A DNA stretch of 64,000 nt from Oleispira sp036960605 (GCA_036960605.1 JBALXI010000015.1:1-64000), one strand, 5' to 3'. Positions 1-8,952 are shown, numbered from the stretch's first letter. The notes: generated from the letters alone by a model not told the origin. A program made the numbers and translations.

Positions 1-1
1 A

Positions 2-565
2 CGTTTTGATTTTGAAGGCCAAGCGAAAGACGCGGCGAAAACCGGTAAGTCGATGGGGCAAGGTTTCTTAATTGGACTGTTTGGTGTGTTCGTAATTTTA
101 AGCTTTCAATTTAAAAGTTACCTAGAACCGATCATGGTTATGTTGGCAATTCCGTTAGCGTTTATCGGCGTGGTGTGGGGGCACTTTTTATTGGGCCACT
201 CGTTAAGCATGCCAAGTATGATGGGCTTTGTTTCTTTAGCGGGAATAGTGGTGAACGATTCGATATTGTTAGTTCAGTACATTCGCCATCATATCGACGA
301 AGGAGATGAAATTCATCATGCCGTTGTACTGGCCAGTCGTGAACGTTTTAGAGCGGTATTCATTACGTCACTCACAACAGCTGCGGGTTTATTACCCTTG
401 TTATTAGAAACGAGTTTGCAGGCACAGATTATTCAGCCTTTGGTGATCTCGATTGTATTTGGTATTTTTGCTTCTACTGGCTTGGTGCTGTTTATGATTC
501 CGTGTATGTATGTGATTTTATCGGACTTTGGTTTAACTCGACCTCATGAGCATGTGGCCGAGTAA
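2..565 (+). CDS. RND efflux transporter permease, C-terminal part (5' end outside window)
   Basis: The reading frame is open from base 2, so the gene starts left of the window and only about 187 C-terminal residues are seen. They form the last transmembrane helices of an AcrB/HAE-type resistance-nodulation-division inner-membrane pump. The family signature 'GIVVNDSILLVQ' lies in the first helices, followed by a cytoplasmic stretch (SRERFRAV) and the small-residue-rich helix 'TSLTTAAGLLPLLL' typical of these pumps. Such proteins use the proton gradient to export drugs, metals or lipids through a tripartite complex. The substrate cannot be told from this part. The ATG at 53 is internal, not a start. 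The neighbour is a convergent pirin gene 13 bases away. Confidence 0.9.
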   Translation, partial: RFDFEGQAKDAAKTGKSMGQGFLIGLFGVFVILSFQFKSYLEPIMVMLAIPLAFIGVVWGHFLLGHSLSMPSMMGFVSLAGIVVNDSILLVQYIRHHIDEGDEIHHAVVLASRERFRAVFITSLTTAAGLLPLLLETSLQAQIIQPLVISIVFGIFASTGLVLFMIPCMYVILSDFGLTRPHEHVAE

Positions 566-578
566 CGATTGCTTGAAA

Positions 579-1301
579 TTAATCGTTATAAACGACGATC
601 AGTTGTGATTCTTCGGCAGCGGTAAAGCTAATATTAGCGGCACGAACTAGGGTTTTGGCCTGAATAGTTTCGCCGTTTATTATGCCGCTGCCTTTACTTA
701 AATAAGCCATTACCTCGCCTTGTCTCTTGTCTGAACTATTGTTTGAACTCTCATCTGATCTCTTACCAGACTGCTCAATAGTTTGTCCTTTTTTTAATGG
801 AGCAACGGCAATGGCCGTTTGGCTATAAAACGTTTTCTGTTGGTCTTTTTTACCCCCATAAATCTTGTTCAGCTTGCCGGTTTCTGGTTGATAAACCTTA
901 TAGCCTGCGGCTTCACCGCGTTCGTCTGGAAGCACCCATAATTGAATCATGTGATTCATCGTATTTTCTGGGTTGATTTCGTTATGAGAAAAACCTTCTC
1001 CGCCCGCACGCTGCACTTGCGCAGATCCGGTTTCTAAACTTTGTCCATGCTCTAGAGATCCAGCGTGACTAATACGGCCTTCAACCATCACAGAAATAAC
1101 ATCGATTTCTTGGTGACTGTGCATAGTCGTTTCGCCTTTAGGCATGAAGTTGGCATCAGCAAGATAGACGAAATTGCCTAGGCTATCGAAAGCGGGCTTA
1201 TTGCCGGCATTACGAAATACTCGGCGATCGGTCACGAACTGACGTTCGATTAGGCCAGCGAAGCCACCTTGAGGAAGTTGGTCAAAGGTTAAAATATCCA
1301 T
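579..1301 (-). CDS. Pirin family bicupin protein (YhaK/YhhW-like)
   Basis: A 240-residue cupin protein. The pirin metal site is complete: H61-x-H63 in 'TTMHSHQEIDV' and H106-x-E108 in 'GFSHNEIN', the same spacing as His56/His58/His101/Glu103 of human pirin. Family members bind Fe or another divalent metal; some bacterial ones are quercetin dioxygenases or redox sensors. The substrate here is unknown. The ATG at 1301 is preferred over an upstream TTG at 1313 because GGAG lies six bases before the ATG. Residues 140-185 hold a charged, Ser/Asn-rich insert (around 'KRSDESSNNSSDKR'), longer than usual. A NemR-like half-operator lies just upstream (1315-1328). Confidence 0.88.
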   Translation of the reverse strand: MDILTFDQLPQGGFAGLIERQFVTDRRVFRNAGNKPAFDSLGNFVYLADANFMPKGETTMHSHQEIDVISVMVEGRISHAGSLEHGQSLETGSAQVQRAGGEGFSHNEINPENTMNHMIQLWVLPDERGEAAGYKVYQPETGKLNKIYGGKKDQQKTFYSQTAIAVAPLKKGQTIEQSGKRSDESSNNSSDKRQGEVMAYLSKGSGIINGETIQAKTLVRAANISFTAAEESQLIVVYND

Positions 1302-1314
1302 AATGATCTCCAAA

Positions 1315-1328
1315 TACGGTCGGTCTGA
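1315..1328 (-). promoter_or_regulatory. Possible NemR/TetR-type half operator upstream of pirin gene
   Basis: Read on the minus strand this is 'AGACCGACCG' plus flanks. It matches the left half and centre of the NemR box TAGACC-N4-GGTCTA known from E. coli, but the right half is not conserved. It sits 14-27 bases before the pirin start codon. The match is partial and no TetR gene is nearby, so this is a weak call. Confidence 0.22.
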
Positions 1329-1422
1329 TTCTTTAACATGGGATCAGTATATTAGTTACTTTAGTGATGATATATGAGTAATAAAGTACAACAATGTTCT
1401 ATTTAAGGAAACAATTGAGAAG

Positions 1423-1454
1423 CAGCATGACTCTCAAGACTGAGCGCCATGCTG
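1423..1454 (-). terminator. Weak stem-loop after the phosphodiesterase gene
   Basis: The inverted repeat CAGCATG (1423-1429) / CATGCTG (1448-1454) has an 18-base loop and lies just beyond the stop codon of the 1473-3302 gene. There is only a short, mixed T-rich tail on the minus strand, so terminator function is uncertain. Confidence 0.3.
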
Positions 1455-1472
1455 GATTATCTTAGTGGATGG

Positions 1473-3302
1473 TTAAGGTAGCATCAATCCTGGCCAGGTA
1501 TTTGCATTTACCTTAGCGGGATAGCCTGCATCCGCTTTATCATCTGCTAGGTTGTAACGAATATAGCGCTGATTGGTTAAGAATATATAGGCGACATTAT
1601 CATTCCATTTTACAGCGCTGGTAATATCATCGGCGTATGCTTCTAAGCCAGGCCAAGTTTGATCATTGACGGCTTTAGGGTAACCGCTATCGATACTGTC
1701 ATTGTCTAAATCAAAGCGTAGGTATTGACCATTATCTAAGAAGAAAAATACTTTATTATTGTTCCAGCGTAATGTTGCGGTGATTTTATTCGCGTAATTT
1801 TCAAGCCCAGGCCAAGTATCGTTATTAACTGCTTTTGGATATCCGGCTTCTGCTTTATCTAGCGTATTGTTGTAACGAATGTACTGGCCGTCATTAAAAA
1901 AGTAATAGCTGGTTGAGCTGTTTTTTTCAAAAGCGGCTACCAATTTATCAGAATTAATACCAAAGCCAGGCCAGCTGCCATTGTTGGTATCCTGCGGATA
2001 TCCGGCATCTGCTTTATCAAGTACTTTTGCATAGCGCACATAGCGTTGATCGTTACGGAAGAAGTAGGCACGAGTCGAACTCCAGCTCAGCGCTGCATTG
2101 ATATCCACTTTATTTAAACGCAGTGCCGCAGGCGTTGAGTTTTGAACAAGTGAGTAATCAACGATACCTGAAATTTCTGCATCATCGCTCCAGCCTTGTT
2201 CGCCGGATGCTAATTGCGTAACAAATTCACCATTTCGATAGACAGTAATTTGCGTATCATCCGTTGCAGACCATACGATGTCTTTATTGTCGGAAGAGGC
2301 TGGCATCAATTTACGCACGCCTAATTCGTCGACCAGGGGTATGCCATCTAATAGCCATTCTGTTTCAATATCGACACCTAAATAACGCAGGGCTGTTGGG
2401 GTTAAACTGGTTTGTGCTGGATTGCCATAAAGGTTGCTATAGTCACTGTTATCTAAGTTGTTAATCGATTCAGTGAATTCTGCATTTAAGCTTTTATTAC
2501 TACCAATGAAAATCGTTTTTTCTTCTTTGCTTTGATTGCCGTGACCGTAGCCTGTGATCGGTTGACGTCCATGGTCGGTAGTGATTAATACTAACCAATC
2601 ATGGTGGCTTTGATTCACAGCATTTAATAACTGTCCTAAATAAACATCCGTCTGCTTAATTGATTCATTATACGCAGGACCAAAACCGGTACTGTGTCCT
2701 GCGTGATCTGGATCATCTAGATGAAGAAATACTAAATCATATTCTTGTTGTATTAACTCAACGCCTTTTTGAGTGACGTCTTTATCCGCTAAGCCATTTA
2801 GGGTTAAGTCATTACCTATAATGTCATTACGGAAATACGATGTATTGGGTGTACCCCAATTCATGATACTGGCTATTTTTGCTTGTGGCTGAGCATCTCT
2901 TAAACGTTTAAAAATACTCGGAAATTTGGGGTTCGCTAGGTCTGAGCCGTTGCTAGTTATTTGATGCTTATCAGCCCAAACACCGGTTAAAATCGTCGAC
3001 CAACCTGGGCCGCTCGAGGTGGTTTGTTCACTGCTGGTATTTGCGATTCCCCCGGTATAGGCCTTGTTGATGGTTAAGCGATCGAAGTTTGGCGAGTGAA
3101 CTTTTTGCAGCTCTTCCAGCTGTAAGCCATCGATGCCAATAAAGAGTACTTTTTTATCGCCAGTAATTTCTACCGGATCGGGTATCTCAGTTTCGGCAAG
3201 TATAACGGGTTGATCGCTGGCGCTTAATGCATCGACGGCCAGCAGCATCAGGGTACACGAGAGGAATGTTTTGGGTTTACGAAGAATGCGTAGCATATTC
3301 AT
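1473..3302 (-). CDS. Secreted alkaline-phosphatase-superfamily phosphodiesterase with four C-terminal hemopexin-like repeats
   Basis: A 609-residue exported protein. Residues 1-28 are a signal peptide. About residues 50-325 form a type I phosphodiesterase / nucleotide pyrophosphatase fold: first metal Asp in 'LFIGIDGLQ' (D58), probable nucleophile in 'SGPGWSTILTG' (Ser102 or Thr103), then 'HLDDPDHAGH', 'LITTDHGRQP' and 'GHGNQS', which supply the remaining metal ligands. After a linker, residues about 405-609 hold four repeats of about 50 residues with the pattern (aromatic)FF-NDQRYVRY-...-AGYP-...-WPGL, typical of hemopexin-type propeller blades. It probably hydrolyses phosphodiesters or phosphomonoesters outside the cytoplasm; the substrate is unknown. 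A perfect 18-bp palindrome lies just before the start. Confidence 0.87.
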   Translation of the reverse strand: MNMLRILRKPKTFLSCTLMLLAVDALSASDQPVILAETEIPDPVEITGDKKVLFIGIDGLQLEELQKVHSPNFDRLTINKAYTGGIANTSSEQTTSSGPGWSTILTGVWADKHQITSNGSDLANPKFPSIFKRLRDAQPQAKIASIMNWGTPNTSYFRNDIIGNDLTLNGLADKDVTQKGVELIQQEYDLVFLHLDDPDHAGHSTGFGPAYNESIKQTDVYLGQLLNAVNQSHHDWLVLITTDHGRQPITGYGHGNQSKEEKTIFIGSNKSLNAEFTESINNLDNSDYSNLYGNPAQTSLTPTALRYLGVDIETEWLLDGIPLVDELGVRKLMPASSDNKDIVWSATDDTQITVYRNGEFVTQLASGEQGWSDDAEISGIVDYSLVQNSTPAALRLNKVDINAALSWSSTRAYFFRNDQRYVRYAKVLDKADAGYPQDTNNGSWPGFGINSDKLVAAFEKNSSTSYYFFNDGQYIRYNNTLDKAEAGYPKAVNNDTWPGLENYANKITATLRWNNNKVFFFLDNGQYLRFDLDNDSIDSGYPKAVNDQTWPGLEAYADDITSAVKWNDNVAYIFLTNQRYIRYNLADDKADAGYPAKVNANTWPGLMLP

Positions 3303-3314
3303 ACCTTATAAGAT

Positions 3315-3332
3315 TATTGGACTAGTCCAATA
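3315..3332. promoter_or_regulatory. Perfect 18-bp palindrome, likely operator of the phosphodiesterase gene
   Basis: TATTGGACTAGTCCAATA is its own reverse complement over all 18 bases. It lies 12 bases upstream of the phosphodiesterase ATG (minus strand), a place where a dimeric repressor would block transcription. The form suits a TetR- or GntR-type regulator, but I cannot name the protein and no regulator gene is adjacent. Confidence 0.55.
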
Positions 3333-3421
3333 TCCCGATAAGATATGAAGTATTTATTTAGAAAAAGTGAATTTTCTATTACCGATGGGTTCACCTATCC
3401 TGTTTTCATATTAGTGAACGC

Positions 3422-5296
3422 TTAAAAACTTGTTTTAAGAGAGTCATTGCCCGAGAGCATTGCGACCTTATGGCTTATCGCTCTGGGTAAGATGCGGGAA
3501 AAATAAAACGTGGCATTGGCGATCTTATTTTCTAACAGCACTTTTGAGTGCTCGCCTTCCAAAGGCCGATAGTCCACAAGCGGCTTGTCTAAAACTTGCT
3601 TGTCTAAAAGAAGGCGCGCTGTAACGGCCATTTTAGCCCAGAAATACGCTAACACGACATAACCGGAATACATCATATAATCGAAACTGGCGGCACCGGC
3701 TTCGTCAGGATTTTTCATGGCCTTCGCGCCGATCTGCATTGTGATCTCAGGCCATTCTTTAGAATAATTTTTTAATGTGGTTAATAGCGTCGCTAATTCA
3801 CTGTCATCCGCTAGGTGTGAATTTTCTTTGCCTAGTACGTGCATCATCTTGGTAAAGCTCATTAAACTCTTACCTTGAGTGCCGAGCACTTTTCGGCCTA
3901 ATAAATCCAATGCTTGAATACCGGAGGTGCCCTCATACAAGGTGGCAATACGACCATCACGATACAGTTGTTCGACGCCGGTTTCTGTTATAAAACCGTG
4001 GCCGCCGTGAATCTGAATGGCGTGGCTAGCGCTCTCTAATCCTACTTCGGTACAGAAGCCTTTGGCGATGGGGGTGAGCATATCCAGGAGCTGTTGATTT
4101 TCCTTATTCGCATTTTCTTGATGGGCTTCATCCATCAGTTGTGAACAAAACTGAGCCAAAGCGCGGCCGCCTTCAGCGAATACTTTTTGAGTTAATAGCA
4201 TGCGGCGCACATCGGGGTGAACGATTAATGGATCGGCTTCGAGTTCTGGATTTTTTACACCGCTAAGGCTGCGCATTTGAGTTCGATTCTGGGCGTAATT
4301 TAAACTCTTCTGAAAACTACGCTCGCTCAAACCAATGCCTTGAAGTGAGGTGCCTAAGCGCATTTCGTTCATCATGGCGAACATGGCATTGATGCCTTTA
4401 TTTTCTTCGCCAATTAAAAAACCCTGAGAATGTTCAAAACTCATCGAACAGGTAGGATTACCGTGTACGCCCATTTTGTCTTCGATGCCGATGCAGCGAA
4501 CGTTATTATCTTTGCTCCATTGCCCGCCTTCTTCTGATTTCTCAGGAACGAGAAACAGTGATAAGCCTTTAATACCTTCTCTACTAATGGGTGAATCTTT
4601 TAGTCGTGCTAAAACAAGGTGAATAATATTGTCGCTAGCGTCGTGTGAGCCCGCTGAGATGAATATCTTACTGCCTTTTAATAGATAGCTGCCATCGGCA
4701 TTAACGGTCGCTGACGTGCGAATTAAGCCTAAATCAGATCCGCAGTGTGCTTCGGTCATACACATGGTGCCTGTCCACTGGCCTGAAATCATTTTCTCTA
4801 GATAGGTGTGCTTGAGTTCATCACTGCCGTAGGCGATTAATGCGCGGCAAGCTGACATGGTCAGGGCAGGTGTCATGCTAAACGCATGATTGGCCGAGGT
4901 TAATAATTCACCGACAAAAGACCCTAAGCGCGAAGATTGATTTTGGCCACCCCATTGCTCGGGCATGCATAACCCCATCCAGCCTGCTTGGGCGTATTTC
5001 TGAAACGCCGTTTTCATACTGGGCGGCAAGCTGACCTGACCATCGCTTAGTTGGCAGCCTTGGCGATCGCATTCACTATTGATCGGGGCAAGTTCTTGTT
5101 CAGCGAAGTGCGCGGCTTGCTTTAATACGAACAGTTCTTCTTCGCGCTCTTCCTTAAGACTCTCTTCACTCTTTTCATTAAGGCTATCTGAACTTGATAG
5201 AGGAAAGACTTCATTCAGTAGAAAAGCCATATCTTGCAGCGGGGCGCTGTATTCAAGGCTAGTATCCAGCCCATTATTTGATGTTTTGTTAGACAT
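3422..5296 (-). CDS. Acyl-CoA dehydrogenase (long form with C-terminal domain, DmdC/FadE-like)
   Basis: A 624-residue FAD flavoenzyme that oxidises an acyl-CoA to the 2-enoyl-CoA, the first step of beta-oxidation or of a related acyl-CoA pathway. It has the acyl-CoA dehydrogenase N-terminal, middle ('GTMCMTEAHCGSDLGLIRT', 'YLLKGSKIFISAG') and C-terminal ('GGHGFITETGVEQLYRDGRIATLYEG') domains. The probable catalytic Glu is in 'LYEGTSGIQ'. The extra C-terminal helical domain (last ~130 residues) is shared with 3-methylmercaptopropionyl-CoA dehydrogenase DmdC and relatives; substrate is undecided. The ATG at 5296 is chosen over a GTG at 5305 because AAGG lies eight bases before it. It is divergent from fadH, sharing a 217-bp promoter region. 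Confidence 0.9.
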   Translation of the reverse strand: MSNKTSNNGLDTSLEYSAPLQDMAFLLNEVFPLSSSDSLNEKSEESLKEEREEELFVLKQAAHFAEQELAPINSECDRQGCQLSDGQVSLPPSMKTAFQKYAQAGWMGLCMPEQWGGQNQSSRLGSFVGELLTSANHAFSMTPALTMSACRALIAYGSDELKHTYLEKMISGQWTGTMCMTEAHCGSDLGLIRTSATVNADGSYLLKGSKIFISAGSHDASDNIIHLVLARLKDSPISREGIKGLSLFLVPEKSEEGGQWSKDNNVRCIGIEDKMGVHGNPTCSMSFEHSQGFLIGEENKGINAMFAMMNEMRLGTSLQGIGLSERSFQKSLNYAQNRTQMRSLSGVKNPELEADPLIVHPDVRRMLLTQKVFAEGGRALAQFCSQLMDEAHQENANKENQQLLDMLTPIAKGFCTEVGLESASHAIQIHGGHGFITETGVEQLYRDGRIATLYEGTSGIQALDLLGRKVLGTQGKSLMSFTKMMHVLGKENSHLADDSELATLLTTLKNYSKEWPEITMQIGAKAMKNPDEAGAASFDYMMYSGYVVLAYFWAKMAVTARLLLDKQVLDKPLVDYRPLEGEHSKVLLENKIANATFYFSRILPRAISHKVAMLSGNDSLKTSF

Positions 5297-5405
5297 GATT
5301 ATCACCTTGTTATGAATAGTAAATAGTCTTCGTTGTTTCTTATCGCGACTTCTTTTAGAGTATTAAGCATAAAAAGCTGAGAGCCATTAACAAATGTTAA
5401 CGACG

Positions 5406-5418
5406 GTTCGTTTTGAAC
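5406..5418. promoter_or_regulatory. Small inverted repeat in the acyl-CoA dehydrogenase/fadH promoter region
   Basis: GTTC-N5-GAAC lies between the divergent acyl-CoA dehydrogenase and fadH genes. A dyad shared by two fatty-acid oxidation genes could be an operator for a fatty-acid regulator, but it matches neither the PsrA nor the FadR consensus well. The call rests on position and symmetry only. Confidence 0.2.
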
Positions 5419-5513
5419 AGCGAATAATGAATTCCATGATGAGAAAGAAGGCATTAGCAGTCATTAAGACGCTAGCAGATGTCTAAACCCAATAACCGTG
5501 TGAGTAGTTAATA

Positions 5514-7547
5514 ATGACAAATCAACATTTTCCAAAACTGCTAGAACCATTAGATCTAGGCTTCACTCAATTAAAGAACCGTGTATTGATGGGTTCTATG
5601 CACACCGGTTTAGAAGAAATGAAAGACGGCATGGAGCGCATGGCTGCGTTTTTTGCTGAACGAGCTCGTGGTGGTGTTGGCCTTATCGTTACCGGTGGTT
5701 TTGGTCCAAGCGCTGAAGCCGCAACCCATCCGCACACCAATATTATTAGCAGCGATGAAGATGCGTTAAAGCATAAGACCATTACTGATGCGGTTCATGC
5801 TGAAGACAGTAAAATTTGTATGCAGATTTTGCATACGGGTCGTTATGCGTTTAATCCTAATTCGGTTGCTCCTTCTGCAATACAAGCACCGATCAATCCG
5901 TTTATCCCGAAAGAGTTGGATAATGACGGCATTGAAAAACAAATTAATGACATCGTTCAGTTAGCAAAATTCGCCCAAGTCGGCGGCTATGACGGTGTTG
6001 AAATTATGGGTTCTGAAGGTTATCTAATTAACCAGTTCCTATCCCAACGCACCAATCAGCGTGATGATGAGTGGGGTGGATCGTACGAAAATCGCATGCG
6101 TTTAGCGGTTGAAGTCGTGCGCCGTACTCGTGAAACCGTGGGTGAAAAGTTCATTATTATTTATCGTCTATCGATGCTTGATTTGGTTGAAGGCGGCAGT
6201 ACTTACGAAGAAGTTTTACAGCTTGGTAAAGCAATCGAAAATGCCGGTGCGACGATTATTAATACCGGTATTGGTTGGCACGAAGCACGTATTCCAACAA
6301 TTGCGACGAAAGTGCCTCGCGCCGCCTTTACTTGGGTGACTGCGAAATTCCGCAAAGAACTTTCAATTCCATGTATTACTTCTAACCGTATTAATACGCC
6401 GGAAGTTGCTGAAGAAGTTTTACAGCGTGGTGATGCCGATATGATTTCGATGGCGCGTCCATTTTTGGCCGATCCATTATTCGTTGAAAAAGCGGCAGCG
6501 GGCAAGAGCGATGAAATCAATACCTGTATTGGTTGTAACCAAGCGTGTTTGGATCATGTCTTCAGCGGCAAGTTAACCAGCTGCTTAGTGAATCCTCGTG
6601 CCTGTCACGAAACAGAAGTTATTATCACTGATCTTGCTGCGAATGCCGTTAAAAAGAAATTAGCCGTTATTGGTGCAGGCCCTGCTGGGTTGTCGTTTGC
6701 AACCACCGCTGCCGGTCGTGGCCATGACGTTACCTTGTTTGATTCTGCCGATGAAATTGGCGGTCAGTTTAATGTGGCGAAACAGGTGCCTGGTAAAGAA
6801 GAGTTCTTTGAAACGATTCGTTACTTCGGTAAGCAGATTGAATTGACGGGTGTAAACCTGCAGTTAAATACTCGTGTCAGTGCAGCAGATTTGAATGCCG
6901 GTGATTTTGATGAAGTTATTTTGGCAACGGGTATTGCACCGCGTTTACCAGAAATCGAAGGTATCGAGCATAGTAAAGTATTGAACTACCTTGATGTGTT
7001 GAAGCATAAAAAACCTGTTGGCAAAAAAGTGGCTGTGATCGGCGCTGGCGGTATTGGTTTTGATGTCTCTGAATATCTTTGTCATGAAGGTGTCGCGACC
7101 AGCCAAGACATTCCTGCGTTCATGAAAGAGTGGGGCGTTGATATGACGTTCCAAGCGCGTGGTGGTATTGAAGGTATTGAAGCCGTTGTTTCTGCTCCTG
7201 CACGTGAAGTATATTTGCTACAGCGTAAGAAAACCAAAGTCGGTGCTAAGCTGGGTAAAACAACCGGTTGGATTCATCGTACAGGCCTTAAGAACAAAGG
7301 CGTGAACATGATTCCTAGCTGCACCTATGACAAGGTTGATGATCAAGGTCTTCACATTACTGTTGATGGTACTGCGAAAATACTGGATGTCGATAACGTG
7401 ATTATTTGTGCTGGCCAAGATCCAATGCGTGAATTGGTTGCAGGCTTGAACAAACCTCATCACCTAATTGGTGGTGCTGATGTTGCGGCTGAACTTGATG
7501 CTAAGCGTGCTATTGATCAAGGCACGCGTTTAGCGGCTGCGATGTAG
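5514..7547 (+). CDS. fadH: NADPH-dependent 2,4-dienoyl-CoA reductase
   Basis: A 677-residue protein close in length and sequence to E. coli FadH (672 aa): the N-terminus 'LLEPLDLGFTQLKNRVLMGSMHTGLEE' region is nearly the same. It removes double bonds at even positions of unsaturated fatty acyl-CoAs during beta-oxidation. Residues 1-330 are an FMN TIM barrel (catalytic His in 'GIGWHEARIP'). Residues about 336-365 carry the four Cys of the 4Fe-4S cluster (CIGCNQAC then Cys after 11 residues). The rest binds FAD ('AVIGAGPAGLSFA') and NADPH ('AVIGAGGIGFDVS'). It is divergent from an acyl-CoA dehydrogenase and ends at a strong terminator. Confidence 0.97.
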   Translation: MTNQHFPKLLEPLDLGFTQLKNRVLMGSMHTGLEEMKDGMERMAAFFAERARGGVGLIVTGGFGPSAEAATHPHTNIISSDEDALKHKTITDAVHAEDSKICMQILHTGRYAFNPNSVAPSAIQAPINPFIPKELDNDGIEKQINDIVQLAKFAQVGGYDGVEIMGSEGYLINQFLSQRTNQRDDEWGGSYENRMRLAVEVVRRTRETVGEKFIIIYRLSMLDLVEGGSTYEEVLQLGKAIENAGATIINTGIGWHEARIPTIATKVPRAAFTWVTAKFRKELSIPCITSNRINTPEVAEEVLQRGDADMISMARPFLADPLFVEKAAAGKSDEINTCIGCNQACLDHVFSGKLTSCLVNPRACHETEVIITDLAANAVKKKLAVIGAGPAGLSFATTAAGRGHDVTLFDSADEIGGQFNVAKQVPGKEEFFETIRYFGKQIELTGVNLQLNTRVSAADLNAGDFDEVILATGIAPRLPEIEGIEHSKVLNYLDVLKHKKPVGKKVAVIGAGGIGFDVSEYLCHEGVATSQDIPAFMKEWGVDMTFQARGGIEGIEAVVSAPAREVYLLQRKKTKVGAKLGKTTGWIHRTGLKNKGVNMIPSCTYDKVDDQGLHITVDGTAKILDVDNVIICAGQDPMRELVAGLNKPHHLIGGADVAAELDAKRAIDQGTRLAAAM

Positions 7548-7576
7548 TTCGCTTGATAGAATAATACGTTGAAAAC

Positions 7577-7617
7577 AAAAGCCCCAAAGTCACTTCAGAC
7601 GTTTGGGGCTTTTTTTT
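7577..7617 (+). terminator. Intrinsic terminator of fadH
   Basis: The stem AAAAGCCCCAAA / TTTGGGGCTTTT has a 13-base loop, and its 3' arm runs into a tract of eight T. It lies 30 bases after the fadH stop codon. Confidence 0.9.
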
Positions 7618-7755
7618 GCATTAATGATTCATCAATTAACTGAATCCAGTATTTACATATTGAGATCCGACACCTTTGTACATCAAGGTATAAACCTCTT
7701 AAGATGCTCGTCCATTCAGTATTCTATTTAGTGAGTTAAAAGGAAATTAACCGTT

Positions 7756-8682
7756 ATGAATGATTTTGTATTGTGGCACTCACTTCCCGACTCGCTAATG
7801 GGTAAGGTGGTTAAGTTATTGCTGGTTCTAGCGCTTGCTTGGTCAGGGATTTGGGTAGCAGCCTCTATGCTGGGTACGATACCTACTTCTGATGATCCGA
7901 CATTTGTTGTCGTTGCAGCGGCATTAGCGGTTAATATTTTTTGTGGGATTAGTGCTTTAATTCTGATTCTTGGTAAAACCAAGGGCGCACAAACTATTGA
8001 TTTGGCTTCTTTAGAGCAGCAAGGCCTTGTATGCGAAGAAACTGAAGGTCGGGGCGAGCTTTTAATCGGTTTGATATTGTTGGGTATTGCGGTACTGATT
8101 GTCATTATGGGGGTGATGCGAGGAGTTCCGATAGCTGTTACATCCATTATTTTCTGGATCCCAAGTCTATTATTCCTTCACGGGTACTTTTCACTACGTC
8201 GTTATCGGAAAATTATTTCAGCAACCCATATAATCTTTACGTCTGGGACCCCGACTATTGGCGCAGATTTTTCTGGGAGCTTTGTGATGGGTTGTCGACG
8301 TGACCGTGAGATAACCCTAACGATATTATGCGAGAGACATTTCTGGTACAGCAAAGAGGGAAGCACTAGTCGTTCAATAGAGACTTTGCATCAAAATAAA
8401 ATAGCACTATCAGTTGGTGAAGATGAAGAACTGAGTACTTTGCAAGGAAGTCTTGAAGAGTTTGTTATACCACTCCCTAACAACTTGCCAGGGTCTCAGA
8501 TTAACCAAGATGGATCAGTTATAATCTGGTCTATTAGAGCGGAAGGTAAGGCTATTATCGAACGCAATATAAATGAAAAAGTGAGAAAGCAATCTTTCTC
8601 CCGAACGTGGATTATTCCTGTGGTAAATAAAGACAATAATGCAGACGCGCTGAGTAAATATTTGGATGAAGAGCTAGGCTGA
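7756..8682 (+). CDS. Unknown multi-pass membrane protein
   Basis: A 308-residue protein I do not recognise. Hydrophobic segments at about residues 17-40, 50-74, 98-117 and 121-140 predict four membrane helices in the N-terminal half. The C-terminal half (about 145-308) is soluble, with 'FSLRRYRKIISATHIIFTSGTPTIGADFSG' as its start, and ends in acidic residues. The arrangement of paired helices followed by a soluble domain resembles DUF3592-type proteins, but I cannot assign the family. It stands alone between the fadH terminator and a converging regulator gene. The start has AAAAGGAAA about 12 bases upstream. Confidence 0.75.
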   Translation: MNDFVLWHSLPDSLMGKVVKLLLVLALAWSGIWVAASMLGTIPTSDDPTFVVVAAALAVNIFCGISALILILGKTKGAQTIDLASLEQQGLVCEETEGRGELLIGLILLGIAVLIVIMGVMRGVPIAVTSIIFWIPSLLFLHGYFSLRRYRKIISATHIIFTSGTPTIGADFSGSFVMGCRRDREITLTILCERHFWYSKEGSTSRSIETLHQNKIALSVGEDEELSTLQGSLEEFVIPLPNNLPGSQINQDGSVIIWSIRAEGKAIIERNINEKVRKQSFSRTWIIPVVNKDNNADALSKYLDEELG

Positions 8683-8823
8683 TTCAAACTATCGGTGGGT
8701 GAGTCGCACGTCAGAGGTATTGATTTTTATGTAGCGAATATCTGTGTCACTAAAGTGTAGCTACAAGCCAAAATACTCCTGATTTTATGAAAGAATGGGG
8801 CTTTTTTTACATACTACTTTTTT

Positions 8824-8940
8824 CTTTCCTTTGTGTGCTTTGTGCCCTCTGTGGTTAATTTTCTTTTGGCTGTTTTTACTACTCATTAGTTTCGATAAAA
8901 AGCGGTTTAACCACAGAGCGCTTCGCTTCACAGAGGAAAG
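8824..8940. repeat. Imperfect inverted repeat (CTTTCCT...CTCTGTGGTTAA arms)
   Basis: The left arm 8824-8858 begins CTTTCCT and ends CTCTGTGGTTAA. The right arm 8907-8940 starts TTAACCACAGAG and ends AGGAAAG. The ends pair exactly over 12 and 7 bases and the middle pairs imperfectly; the loop is 48 bases. It fills most of the 270-bp gap between two converging genes. It could be a REP/MITE-like dispersed element or a two-way terminator. Confidence 0.6.
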
Positions 8941-8952
8941 ATAAGCTATGGT

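Noticed and set aside
1473..2130. DNA satellite or CRISPR-like array in the phosphodiesterase gene
   Set aside because: Repeats are protein-level, about 150 bases long and divergent, and encode hemopexin-like blades.
5406..5418. PsrA or FadR binding site upstream of fadH
   Set aside because: The dyad GTTC-N5-GAAC fits neither consensus well; reported only as a low-confidence dyad.
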